Shown here: one piece after another, positions 9,185-17,126 of the stretch
Numbering within the stretch: position 1 is the stretch's first letter
Layout of the letters: each line of letters opens with the position of its first letter
Assembly (NCBI GenBank): GCA_038114465.1
Contig: JAYNQW010000012.1
Coordinates: forward strand, 43,367 to 107,366
DNA from: CALINB01 sp938045325
Lineage (GTDB): Bacteria > Pseudomonadota > Alphaproteobacteria > Rhodospirillales > CALINB01
Length of the DNA stretch: 64,000 nt
Reading direction: 5' to 3'
Made by a program: the position numbers and the translations under genes
The notes under the pieces: model-generated
Seen by the model: only the letters and a program-made list of their open reading frames with translations
Database searches by the model: none
Told to the model about the DNA's origin: nothing

Positions 9185-10321
9185 TTACGGCGTGATTAAG
9201 TGCGGTGATGAAATATATTCTTCTGACTGCATTTCAACCAATCGTGATGCCGTTCTTTCGAATTCAAACGAACCGATTCCGGATTCGTACAAACGATTCG
9301 GTGACGCTTCTGCAGAGCAAATGAGATTCACTTTGTGCTCGTAAAGCGCATCGATCAGCGTCACGAATCTTTTTGCCGCGTCTCTTCGTTCCGGATTCAA
9401 ACGCGGAATCCGAGCCAAAAAAACCGTGTGATAGGTTGCCGCAATCTCAAGGTAATCCGCGGCTCCCAGGGCCGTCTCGCAAAGATCGGCGAAGGTGAAA
9501 AACGCAACGCCTTCCGCTGCTTTCGGCACCGTCAATTGACGCCCGTAAATTTCTAATGTTTCTGGCTTAGCTTCAAACCCGGTAATTAACCGCTGAAAAT
9601 CTTGATCCAGTTCCCGATCCGTTTCGCCGTTTACCGGTGTTAGGTAAACGTTCATGGTCCGCAGTTGCTCAAGTCGGTGATCGGTGTCGCCATCAACGGC
9701 CAAAACATCCAACTGATTTTTGATCAGATCAATAAAAGGTAAAAATCGACTTCGTTGCAGCCCTCCTTCGTAAAGGTCGTCCGGCGGGCGATTCGAGGTC
9801 GCAACGACAATTACACCCGAATCGAATAACGATTCGAAAAGCCGTCCCAAAATCATTGCATCGGCGATATCGGTGACATGAAACTCGTCGAAACACAGCA
9901 ACCATGCGCGCTCTGCGATCACACGCGATAAAGCCAAAATAGGGTCTGCATTACCCGAAACTTTGCCGGCCTTTGCCGCCTGGCGAAAGTTATTCACCCG
10001 ATCGTGAACGTCTTTCATAAACGCATGATAATGAACCCGGCGTTTTTGCTCGACCGGCGCACTCTCGAAAAACAGGTCCATAAGCATGGATTTGCCGCGG
10101 CCCGGCGCACCATGAAGATAAATGCCGCGCGGCATACCCTCCGAAGCGGTACGCTGCGTCAATCGCGTGAGCCAGCCGGAACGTGCCGCACGCGGACGAT
10201 ACCCGGCCAACCTATCGTGCAACGACTGCAGCTTTTCAGCCGCCGTTGCTTGTGCCGGGTCCGGTTTCAGGCGGCCGCTTTCCACCAGCTTTCGGTATGC
10301 GTTTAAAGGGCTCGATGTCAT
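9185..10321 (-). CDS. zapE: Cell division ATPase ZapE (AFG1-like)
   Basis: This is a 378-residue AFG1/ZapE-family P-loop ATPase. In E. coli ZapE associates with the Z-ring; the eukaryotic homologue LACE1/AFG1 acts on mitochondrial proteins. Walker A is GAPGRGKSM (residues 71-79), Walker B is LLCFDEFHVTDIAD, and sensor-1-like VVATSNRPPDDLYEGGLQR follows. The C-terminal half has the usual family region (VAFFTFADLCETALGAADYL). It lies upstream of mdh, as in many alphaproteobacteria, but 182 bp away, so mdh probably has its own promoter as well. Confidence 0.92.
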   Translation of the reverse strand: MTSSPLNAYRKLVESGRLKPDPAQATAAEKLQSLHDRLAGYRPRAARSGWLTRLTQRTASEGMPRGIYLHGAPGRGKSMLMDLFFESAPVEQKRRVHYHAFMKDVHDRVNNFRQAAKAGKVSGNADPILALSRVIAERAWLLCFDEFHVTDIADAMILGRLFESLFDSGVIVVATSNRPPDDLYEGGLQRSRFLPFIDLIKNQLDVLAVDGDTDHRLEQLRTMNVYLTPVNGETDRELDQDFQRLITGFEAKPETLEIYGRQLTVPKAAEGVAFFTFADLCETALGAADYLEIAATYHTVFLARIPRLNPERRDAAKRFVTLIDALYEHKVNLICSAEASPNRLYESGIGSFEFERTASRLVEMQSEEYISSPHLITP

Positions 10322-10473
10322 GGACGGAAACTTTAACGAAATACAGGCCTATTGGCGAAAAACTAGTATCTAACCCATGCATGCCTTACGTTCCATTAAA
10401 ACGCTCAAACACCGGATGTAACGGCATCCTTTCAATAAGCGGCTCCAGCTTCAAACAGCCTCAGGAGGCAACC

Positions 10474-10680
10474 ATGGATGAAGACGTTCTAAATATACAG
10501 ATCAGGAAATTCCTGAAAAATGTCGGGATCACATCGCAGCGCGAGATCGAGCTCGCCGTTCGCGCCGCCATCAACAGCGGCAAACTCACCGGTAATGAAA
10601 CCCTGAAAACGACCGTCAAGCTTTCGATCACGGAAATCGGATTGGATAAACAGATTGACGGTGAAATTGCGCTTGAATAA
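10474..10680 (+). CDS. Small DUF6494-like protein
   Basis: This is a 68-residue protein starting MDEDVLNIQIRKFLKNVGIT and continuing SQREIELAVRAAINSGKL. The start is fixed by a strong AGGAGG ribosome site at 10463-10468, so the long in-frame upstream extension is not coding. It resembles the small DUF6494 family found in Alphaproteobacteria, whose function is unknown. It is the only plus-strand gene in the first 25 kb, facing away from zapE and converging on sdhB. Confidence 0.8.
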   Translation: MDEDVLNIQIRKFLKNVGITSQREIELAVRAAINSGKLTGNETLKTTVKLSITEIGLDKQIDGEIALE

Positions 10681-10689
10681 CGGCGTGGA

Positions 10690-11469
10690 TTAGCGGCGCT
10701 TCGCCAGCATTTCCTTAATTTGGCCGATGGCCTGACCGGGATTGAGACTCTTCGGACAAGTATTGGTGCAATTCATAATGGTGTGGCAGCGATACAGCCG
10801 GAACGGATCATCCAACTCATCGAGGCGTTCGCCGGCATACTCATCTCGGGAATCAGCCAGGAACCGATAGGCCTGCAATAAGATGGCCGGGCCGAGATAC
10901 CGATCACCGTTCCACCAATAACTGGGGCAGCTGGTCTGACAACAAAAGCACAAAATACATTCCCACAAACCGTCGAGCTTTTCCCGCTCCTCAATACTTT
11001 GGCGGCGTTCGCTGTTGGCCGGCGGCGGCGTATCGGACTGCAGCCACGGTTTAATGGACGTGTACTGCGCATAAGGAATCGATAAATCAGGAACCAGATC
11101 CTTAATCACCGGCATATGCGGCAACGGATAGATTTTCACATCCCCCGAAACATCCGACACCGCTTTGGTGCAAGCCAGTGTGTTCGCACCATCGATATTC
11201 ATCGAACACGAACCGCAGACCCCTTCCCGGCAGGACCGGCGGAAGGTCAACGTCGAATCGATCTCGCTTTTGATTTTGATCAACGCGTCCAGAACCATCG
11301 GTCCGCACTGATCCATGTCGACTTCGTAGCTATCGATCCGCGGATTATTGCCGTCATCAGGATGGTAACGGTACACCTTAAACGTGCGGATGTTGGTCGC
11401 ACCGTCAGGCGCCTTATGGGTTTTGCCTTCGGTGACCTTAGAATTTGCAGGTAACGATAATTCGACCAT
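10690..11469 (-). CDS. sdhB: Succinate dehydrogenase iron-sulfur subunit
   Basis: This is the complex II iron-sulfur protein linking the flavoprotein to the quinone site. The 259 residues carry the [2Fe-2S] motif CREGVCGSC in the N-terminal plant-ferredoxin fold. The C-terminal domain has CILCFCCQTSCPSYWW and CHTIMNCTNTCPKSLNPG for the [4Fe-4S] and [3Fe-4S] clusters. It is last in sdhCDAB, 23 bp after sdhA. Confidence 0.97.
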   Translation of the reverse strand: MVELSLPANSKVTEGKTHKAPDGATNIRTFKVYRYHPDDGNNPRIDSYEVDMDQCGPMVLDALIKIKSEIDSTLTFRRSCREGVCGSCSMNIDGANTLACTKAVSDVSGDVKIYPLPHMPVIKDLVPDLSIPYAQYTSIKPWLQSDTPPPANSERRQSIEEREKLDGLWECILCFCCQTSCPSYWWNGDRYLGPAILLQAYRFLADSRDEYAGERLDELDDPFRLYRCHTIMNCTNTCPKSLNPGQAIGQIKEMLAKRR

Positions 11470-11492
11470 TGTGTTGTTCCAATCCCGGCCCT

Positions 11493-13286
11493 TTAGTAGA
11501 CCCGTTCTTCCGGTTCAATATAAGAAACCTCATTGCTGAGCGTGTAGGTGTGTACCGGCCGGTACCCCAGCGAAACTTTGCCGTTTTGCTCGACCCAGGC
11601 CAACGTATGCTTCATCCAGTTTTCGTCGTCCCGTTTCGGATAATCCTCATGGGCATGCGCACCCCGGCTTTCATGGCGTGCTTCGGCGGAAACCATCGTC
11701 GTCTTGGCGCATTCCATTAAGTTTTCAAGTTCCAGCGCCTCGATCAAATCCGAATTCCAAATCAAGGAACGGTCGCTGATCTTCAGTTCAGGCAACGACT
11801 CGGCAACTTGATAAATCTTATCGACACCCTCTTTTAACGATTCACTGGTACGGAACACGGCCGCTTCGTTTTGCATTGTCCGCTGCATGTTCAAGCGAAT
11901 TTCACTCGTCGGCATGGAGCCATTAGCATTTCGCACACGATCAAGACGGGAAATCGCAGCATCGGCCGCATCTTTCGCCAGCGGTTTATGACTCGCCCCC
12001 GGCGTCAAGATGTCTTTAGCCCGGTGTGCCACCGCACGGCCGAACACGACTAAATCGAGTAACGAGTTGGTGCCGAGCCTGTTCGCGCCGTGGACCGACA
12101 CGCAGGCAGCTTCGCCGACCGCCATCAGGCCCGGGCAAACCGCCTCGGTATCCTGATCCGTCGGGTTCAGAACCTCGCCGAACACATTGGTCGGAATGCC
12201 GCCCATGTTGTAATGAACCGTCGGCAGGACGGGAATCGGCTCCTTGCTCGCATCGACACCGGCAAAGACACGGGATGTTTCCGTGATACCGGGCAAGCGC
12301 AGGTTCAACGTCTCTTCACCCAAATGTTCGAGATGAAGGAAGATATGATCGCCGTCGGGTCCGACGCCGCGGCCTTCGCGAATTTCGATCGTCATCGCAC
12401 GGCTGACCACATCGCGTGATGCGAGATCCTTCGCCGTCGGCGCATGACGTTCCATGAAACGCTCACCTTCGGAATTAGTCAGGTAGCCGCCTTCGCCGCG
12501 CGCGCCTTCGGTGATCAGCATGCCCGCACCGTAAATACCGGTCGGATGGAATTGAACGAACTCCATATCTTGCAACGGCAATCCGGCGCGTGCAGCCATG
12601 GCGTTGCCATCACCGGTGCAGGTGTGGGCCGAGGTGCAAGAGAAGTAAGAACGGCCGTAACCGCCGGTCGCCAAGACCGTCATCTGGGCGCGAAAGACAT
12701 GAATGGAACCGTCATCCATGTTCAAGGCAACCACGCCGCGGCATGCGCCTTCGTCATCCATGATGAGATCGATCGCAAAATATTCGACAAAAAATTCGGT
12801 CTCGTGTTTAAGCGACTGCTGATAAAGCGTATGCAGCATCGCATGACCGGTCCGGTCGGCGGCGGCACAAGCACGCGACACCGGCTTGTGATCACCGGCC
12901 CGGGTATGGCCACCGAAGGGACGCTGATAAATTCTACCGTCTTCGGTACGCGAAAACGGCATGCCGTAATGCTCAAGCTCGATTACTGCCGGAATGGCTT
13001 CCTTGCAGAGATACTCGATACAATCTTGATCGCCGAGCCAATCGGCACCCTTAACCGTGTCGTAGACGTGCCAATCCCAACTATCGGGTTCCATATTCCC
13101 AAGGGCCGCACTAATGCCCCCTTGGGCGGCGACCGTATGACTGCGGGTCGGAAATACTTTCGTGATACAGGCTGTTTTCAAACCGGCTTCGGACATGCCC
13201 AATGTCGCACGCAGTCCCGCACCGCCGGCGCCGACCACGACGACATCGTAGGTGTGTTCGTTAATTTCGTAGCCGTTCGTGCTCAT
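11493..13286 (-). CDS. sdhA: Succinate dehydrogenase flavoprotein subunit
   Basis: This is the catalytic subunit of complex II, oxidising succinate to fumarate at covalently bound FAD. The 597 residues have the dinucleotide fold VVVVGAGGAGLRAT. The flavinylated histidine is His50 in TRSHTVAAQGG. GGHTRAGDHKP and HGANRLGTNSLLDLVVFG are also present. The C-terminus EVSYIEPEERVY is typical of alphaproteobacterial and mitochondrial SdhA. A GGGGAG ribosome site precedes the ATG, and the gap to sdhD is six bases. Confidence 0.98.
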   Translation of the reverse strand: MSTNGYEINEHTYDVVVVGAGGAGLRATLGMSEAGLKTACITKVFPTRSHTVAAQGGISAALGNMEPDSWDWHVYDTVKGADWLGDQDCIEYLCKEAIPAVIELEHYGMPFSRTEDGRIYQRPFGGHTRAGDHKPVSRACAAADRTGHAMLHTLYQQSLKHETEFFVEYFAIDLIMDDEGACRGVVALNMDDGSIHVFRAQMTVLATGGYGRSYFSCTSAHTCTGDGNAMAARAGLPLQDMEFVQFHPTGIYGAGMLITEGARGEGGYLTNSEGERFMERHAPTAKDLASRDVVSRAMTIEIREGRGVGPDGDHIFLHLEHLGEETLNLRLPGITETSRVFAGVDASKEPIPVLPTVHYNMGGIPTNVFGEVLNPTDQDTEAVCPGLMAVGEAACVSVHGANRLGTNSLLDLVVFGRAVAHRAKDILTPGASHKPLAKDAADAAISRLDRVRNANGSMPTSEIRLNMQRTMQNEAAVFRTSESLKEGVDKIYQVAESLPELKISDRSLIWNSDLIEALELENLMECAKTTMVSAEARHESRGAHAHEDYPKRDDENWMKHTLAWVEQNGKVSLGYRPVHTYTLSNEVSYIEPEERVY

Positions 13287-13292
13287 TAATTT

Positions 13293-13673
13293 TTAGCTCC
13301 CCAGGGCGAACTTCAGCACCGCCACCAAGCATCCGGCAGCACAAAGATAAACCGCGAATTTCATCACAACCATCATCACAACCTTGGTTGCTTCTTTATG
13401 GACATAGTCCTCGATTACAACCTGCAGGCCCAGTTGGGCATGATGAAAGATCGCAATAATCAAAAGAATCAGCAGAACGGCCCGGCCGTAATCGCCGGCC
13501 CATGCCTTAAACGCGGCATAATCCGCACCGGCCAAAGAAAGAACCGAAAAGACAAACCAAAGGGTCAACGGTACCAATGCGACGCCGGTAAGCCGTTGCG
13601 CCCACCAATGCCCGGTGCCGTCCTTGGTCGAACCGGACCCCCGGGCGCGATTTAAGGGTGTACGCATACTCAT
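13293..13673 (-). CDS. sdhD: Succinate dehydrogenase membrane anchor subunit
   Basis: This is a cytochrome b556-type membrane anchor of complex II. The 126 residues have three hydrophobic segments, with the heme-ligand candidate histidines in IFHHAQLGLQVVIEDYVH. The ATG at 13673 shares one base with the sdhC stop (TGATG). A GTG one codon upstream would give a four-base overlap instead. Either start keeps translational coupling with sdhC. Confidence 0.93.
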   Translation of the reverse strand: MSMRTPLNRARGSGSTKDGTGHWWAQRLTGVALVPLTLWFVFSVLSLAGADYAAFKAWAGDYGRAVLLILLIIAIFHHAQLGLQVVIEDYVHKEATKVVMMVVMKFAVYLCAAGCLVAVLKFALGS

Positions 13674-14068
13674 CACAATATCCCCGCGGCTTTATAGGTA
13701 AGCACCCATGTCACGCCGGTCAAGATGACCGAAGCGATTAAAACGATCCAACCGGTGGCGCGCAGAGTCGGCAATTCAAATCCCCAACCGGCATCCCAAG
13801 CTAAATGACGGATGCCGTTACAAAGATGATAGAAAAGAGAAAATGTGAGGCCGAGTAAAATCGAACGGCCAAACCAGGACCCCATGAACTCTTGCGCCCG
13901 GGCAAAGGCCTCCGGACCGTATGCGCCGGCACTCAACCAATATGTCAACAAGACGGCACCGAACGCTAACGCGACGCCCGTCAAACGATGGAGGATCGAG
14001 AGCACCGAAGTAATTTGCGGCCGGTAAATTCCAAGATGAGGGGATAAAGGCCGTTGGCGGGAGTCCAT
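13673..14068 (-). CDS. sdhC: Succinate dehydrogenase cytochrome b556 subunit
   Basis: This 131-residue anchor subunit of complex II helps form the quinone site. The family signature RPLSPHLGIYRPQITSVLSI and LHRLTGVAL is followed by three transmembrane segments. The heme-ligand histidine is in the FYHLCNGIRHLAWD stretch. It is the first gene of sdhCDAB, so the operon promoter should lie in the long gap to its right. A longer overlapping reading frame here has no family support. Confidence 0.95.
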   Translation of the reverse strand: MDSRQRPLSPHLGIYRPQITSVLSILHRLTGVALAFGAVLLTYWLSAGAYGPEAFARAQEFMGSWFGRSILLGLTFSLFYHLCNGIRHLAWDAGWGFELPTLRATGWIVLIASVILTGVTWVLTYKAAGIL

Positions 14069-14292
14069 GGGCGGCTGCCTTCAGGAGGTTATTGTGACTG
14101 TGAACTTCTAAGGTATTCCAATCACTTCGTTTATACGCTCCGATTTGGCAAGTCAACGCCGGTAGCCTGAAAAGGTTTTTGCAAGCTCATGATTCTGCGG
14201 TCTCTTTGGGCGGACTGCCCTCCTAAACCGATTTTTTCATAATTTGGATGAAAGATACCGGACCAAAACGTTGTTTTGCTTTGTGTTTTTTT

Positions 14293-14306
14293 AGGTGTGA
14301 ACACCT
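14293..14306. repeat. Perfect palindrome AGGTGT-GA-ACACCT
   Basis: This is a six-base inverted repeat around GA. The first ten bases (AGGTGTGAAC) recur as a direct repeat at 14316-14325, and TGTGAA occurs again at 14330. The palindrome touches the first DnaA box. It could be an operator for sdhC or part of an origin-like array. Confidence 0.55.
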
Positions 14307-14307
14307 A

Positions 14308-14316
14308 TGTGGATAA
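14308..14316 (-). promoter_or_regulatory. Perfect DnaA box (TTATCCACA on minus strand)
   Basis: TGTGGATAA on the plus strand is the exact reverse complement of the consensus DnaA box. It is 31 bp from a second box in the opposite orientation. Confidence 0.55.
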
Positions 14317-14347
14317 GGTGTGAACCCAATGTGAAAACTTCAATTAC

Positions 14348-14356
14348 TTATGCACA
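14348..14356 (+). promoter_or_regulatory. Perfect DnaA box (TTATGCACA)
   Basis: It matches TTATNCACA exactly. Together with the box at 14308 and three TGTGAA repeats it forms a 65-bp cluster in AT-rich sequence upstream of sdhC. Confidence 0.55.
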
Positions 14357-14860
14357 GAAATCTAAATGACGCGCCGAAAATTTGATTGAAGCGTCTCAGA
14401 ATTACTTTCACGATGCAATTTGTACGCGAAAGCGTCGGTCTGGGAACTTCACGAACGCTTGCCGTTTTTAGAGATCACAGGCCGGGTTGGAGGCCATCGG
14501 CTTTCGGTTACAGGCGCGGATCGGTTGAGGCGGCTTATCCCTGGTGGAAACCGTTTCAGTCGAGGAAGTGGTTCATCGGGCCCATCGATGGACTGCAAGG
14601 GCCGCTGAACGGTCTGTCTCAACTTTGGTTTTGGCAGTTCGTCTTAACGGTTCGGGGCTTCGGTCTTTACGCACGCCATAACCCGAACGTCCGGTTTTCA
14701 ACGACCTTGATTTATTCATGGGCCAGCGGAATTTATTTCGCCGGTTCGCCGGGTAAATCACGGCCTTGCTTTTCTGGTTTGTTCTCTGCCCAGGGTGCAC
14801 CAGTTGAGAGGGGCTTGGGTACGTTTTTGAGTATATGGAGCCTGGCCGGCTCCTTGATAG

Positions 14861-14928
14861 AGGCGTCAGGAGTACCGTTTCGGCGGCGCGCTATGTGGGT
14901 GTCCCAGGACCTGCATACCTGACGCCTC
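14861..14928. repeat. 11-bp inverted repeat GAGGCGTCAGG / CCTGACGCCTC
   Basis: Perfect 11-bp arms flank a loop of about 45 bases, which could form a long stem in RNA from either strand. It ends about 40 bp before the 3' end of the CoA-transferase gene, so it could act as a processing or termination structure for that minus-strand transcript or belong to a small RNA. There is no T-run typical of an intrinsic terminator. Confidence 0.5.
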
Positions 14929-14966
14929 AATCATGTCCGCTTTCTACTAGCAGACCGTTTTCGGGT

Positions 14967-16184
14967 TTATTTTTGACCGGCCACAATGCCCGCATCGAAC
15001 AGTTTACCGATTTCCGTAGAATCCAAACCGGCAACATCAGACAACACTTCTTCGGTATGTTCGCCGAACAGAGGCGCGGGCTTCGCCGGCTGTCGCGGCA
15101 ATGCCGAAAAGTCCGCCAACGCACCGGCACTTAACATCGCACCGATACCCGGTTGATCGATGGTCGAAAACATCGGGTTGGCCTCTGAAATCCGTTCGTC
15201 TTCGGTGACCGCTTGACTGAACGTTTGATACGGCCCCCAGCACGCGCCCGCATGCTCCAATGCCGCGCAGGCTTCTTGAAACGTCATAGCGCGGAATTTC
15301 GGGGTAAATATTTTTTCGATATCCCGGCGGGCGTCAAACCGGTCCTCCTCGCGGTTCAAATCGTAACCGCCGCCCTGCTCCAAACTTTCGACTTGTTCTT
15401 GAGTGCCGGTTGCGCTCACGAGCGCCTGCCAGTGGCGCGGCGTGAATGCGGTCACCATGACACGGCGATTGTCTTTCGTTTCGAAATCATGGGCGAAAGA
15501 TCCGTACACATGATTGCCGAGACGCGGGCGTTCGTCGTTGTTCACCTGCACCTCACCGATCAGACCGAGATGGCTCAACATCGAAAACGCCGTGTCGGAC
15601 AAAGCCTCACAAACATACTGGCCCTCACCCGTCGCGCGGCGGTGACGTTCGGCGACCAAAAGGCCGTTCACGGCGGCAAAGGCGGCGACGATGTCCCACA
15701 CCGGCAATACGTGATTAACCGGCCCATCGTGATTTTCAGGCCCGGTGACGAACGGAAAGCCGGCTGCCGCATTGACCGTATAATCGAGGGCGACCGAGCC
15801 ATCCCGGTTACCGACGATATGCATCATCACCAAATCTTCGCGGTGTTGTTTAAGCGCCTCATAGGCAAGCCATCCCTTGGCCTGAAGATTTGTCAGCAGG
15901 ATGCCCGCGTCATCGCCCGGTGAAGAAATAATTCGCGTCGCCAGCTCCTGACCTTCCGGTTTGCGGGTATCGATGAGGACCGAACGCTTACCTTTATTAA
16001 GACCGGCCCAATAAAGGCTTTTGCCGTCTTTCGTGACCGGCCAGCGGCCTTGGTCCAAACCGCCCGTGATCGGATCGATGCGAATAACGTCCGCGCCCAT
16101 CTGCGCCAACTGCAACCCGGCCAAGGGTGCCGCGATAAAGGCGGATGCCTCGACGATGCGCAAACCGTTCAGGGCTTCGGGCAT
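14967..16184 (-). CDS. mct: CaiB/BaiF CoA transferase, probable 2-methylfumaryl-CoA isomerase
   Basis: This is a family III CoA transferase of 405 residues. The N-terminal part (GLRIVEASAFIAAPLAGLQL, then AQMGADVIRIDPITGG) and the phrase WPVTKDGKSLYWAGLNKGKRS closely follow the Chloroflexus mesaconyl-CoA C1-C4 CoA transferase as I remember it. That enzyme moves CoA within mesaconate, from 2-methylfumaryl-CoA to 3-methylfumaryl-CoA. The neighbouring lyase-like gene supports a C5-CoA role. The expected hydratase (Meh) and dehydratase (Mch) are not in this window. A more general CoA-transferase role remains possible. Confidence 0.75.
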   Translation of the reverse strand: MPEALNGLRIVEASAFIAAPLAGLQLAQMGADVIRIDPITGGLDQGRWPVTKDGKSLYWAGLNKGKRSVLIDTRKPEGQELATRIISSPGDDAGILLTNLQAKGWLAYEALKQHREDLVMMHIVGNRDGSVALDYTVNAAAGFPFVTGPENHDGPVNHVLPVWDIVAAFAAVNGLLVAERHRRATGEGQYVCEALSDTAFSMLSHLGLIGEVQVNNDERPRLGNHVYGSFAHDFETKDNRRVMVTAFTPRHWQALVSATGTQEQVESLEQGGGYDLNREEDRFDARRDIEKIFTPKFRAMTFQEACAALEHAGACWGPYQTFSQAVTEDERISEANPMFSTIDQPGIGAMLSAGALADFSALPRQPAKPAPLFGEHTEEVLSDVAGLDSTEIGKLFDAGIVAGQK

Positions 16185-16215
16185 CGTTTGATCATTTTAA
16201 TACGTTCCTGAAAAC

Positions 16216-17100
16216 TTAAGAAGCGTCCGCTTCCAACTCTTTAATGGCATCGGCCATCGCAACCATGCGTTGCGCGGCAATAACATGAAGATTTTCGATG
16301 AGCTTCCCATCGACTAGCACAATACCCTTGCCTTCCTTGAGCGCCTCTTCGTGTGCCGCCATGATTTTTTTCGACCAGGCGATTTCTTCTTCGCTCGGCG
16401 CAAATGCTTTATTCGCTTCGGCGATGGTTTTTGGATGGATCAGCGTTTTACCGTCGAAACCAAGATCCTTGCCGAGCTTGCACGATTGCGCGAAGCCTTC
16501 ATCGTCATTGAGATCGAAATACACCGCATCCAAAATCGAAATGCCGGCGGCGCGCGCAGCAAGAACGCAAAGCTGCAGCGAGGTTAAAAACGGAATACGG
16601 TCCAGGGTGTCGGCAGCGTGCAATTCCTTGCCGAGATCGGCCGTCCCCATAATCAATGCCCCCATGCGCGGGGACGCATCGGCAATTTCTTCGGCATGCA
16701 GCACGCCACGCGGCGATTCGATCATGCACCAGATCGCCATGTCGTCGGGCGCGCCGTTCGCTTCCATCAGCGCGGCAACCTGACGCACCGTGTCCGCACT
16801 TTCCACTTTCGGCATGAGCATCGCATCGGCACCACAACTTGCGAGTGTGCTGACGTCTTCATTCCCCCACGGTGTATTGAGCGCGTTGGCGCGCACGACG
16901 ATTTCGCGTTTGCCGTAGCCGCCTTCCTTTACCGCATCGACGATGTTTTGCCGCGCTTCCGCTTTCGCATCGGGGGCCACCGAATCTTCCAAATCGAAAA
17001 TCAACACATCGGCAGGAAGCGTACGGCCCTTTTCCATGGCGCGGGTGTTGGCGCCGGGCATGTATAAAACACTCCGACGGGGGCGAGATGTACTGGCCAT
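16216..17100 (-). CDS. HpcH/HpaI (CitE-like) CoA-ester lyase, malyl-/citramalyl-CoA type
   Basis: This 294-residue TIM-barrel aldolase belongs to the CitE/malyl-CoA lyase group. RRSVLYMPGANTRAMEK opens the barrel. DVLIFDLEDSVAPDAKAEAR supplies the acidic metal/CoA region, MIESPRGVLHAEEI carries the metal-ligand glutamate, and FDGKTLIHPKTIAEAN is the C-terminal CoA-proximal motif. Substrate cannot be fixed by eye. Because it follows mct by 31 bp on the transcript, (S)-citramalyl-CoA or malyl-CoA cleavage to acetyl-CoA plus pyruvate or glyoxylate is the favoured inference. A citrate-lyase role is unlikely, as no citF or citD is present. Confidence 0.78.
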   Translation of the reverse strand: MASTSRPRRSVLYMPGANTRAMEKGRTLPADVLIFDLEDSVAPDAKAEARQNIVDAVKEGGYGKREIVVRANALNTPWGNEDVSTLASCGADAMLMPKVESADTVRQVAALMEANGAPDDMAIWCMIESPRGVLHAEEIADASPRMGALIMGTADLGKELHAADTLDRIPFLTSLQLCVLAARAAGISILDAVYFDLNDDEGFAQSCKLGKDLGFDGKTLIHPKTIAEANKAFAPSEEEIAWSKKIMAAHEEALKEGKGIVLVDGKLIENLHVIAAQRMVAMADAIKELEADAS

Positions 17101-17126
17101 CGCGATCGGTTCCTTGTTCGTTACGC

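Larger units (their letters stand above)
14069..14966. other. 898-bp stretch without a convincing gene
   Basis: Both flanking genes read leftward, so the left part should contain the sdhC promoter. A plus-strand frame of 178 codons (14386-14922) has no recognisable family, no ribosome site and unusual Trp/Arg-rich composition, so it is probably chance. The visible structure is the DnaA-box/palindrome cluster (14293-14356) and an 11-bp inverted repeat near the right end. No tmRNA, RNase P or SRP RNA signature was found on either strand. Confidence 0.6.

Noticed and set aside
13818..14156. Alternative frame overlapping sdhC
   Set aside because: The SdhC frame has the family signature and heme-ligand region; the other frame has none.
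14281..14360. Main chromosomal origin
   Set aside because: Only two perfect boxes, no typical origin neighbours such as dnaA, hemE or gidA. Kept as a candidate DnaA site only.
14386..14922. 178-codon plus-strand frame in the gap after sdhC
   Set aside because: No family, no ribosome site and odd residue composition. Most likely a chance open frame in non-coding sequence.
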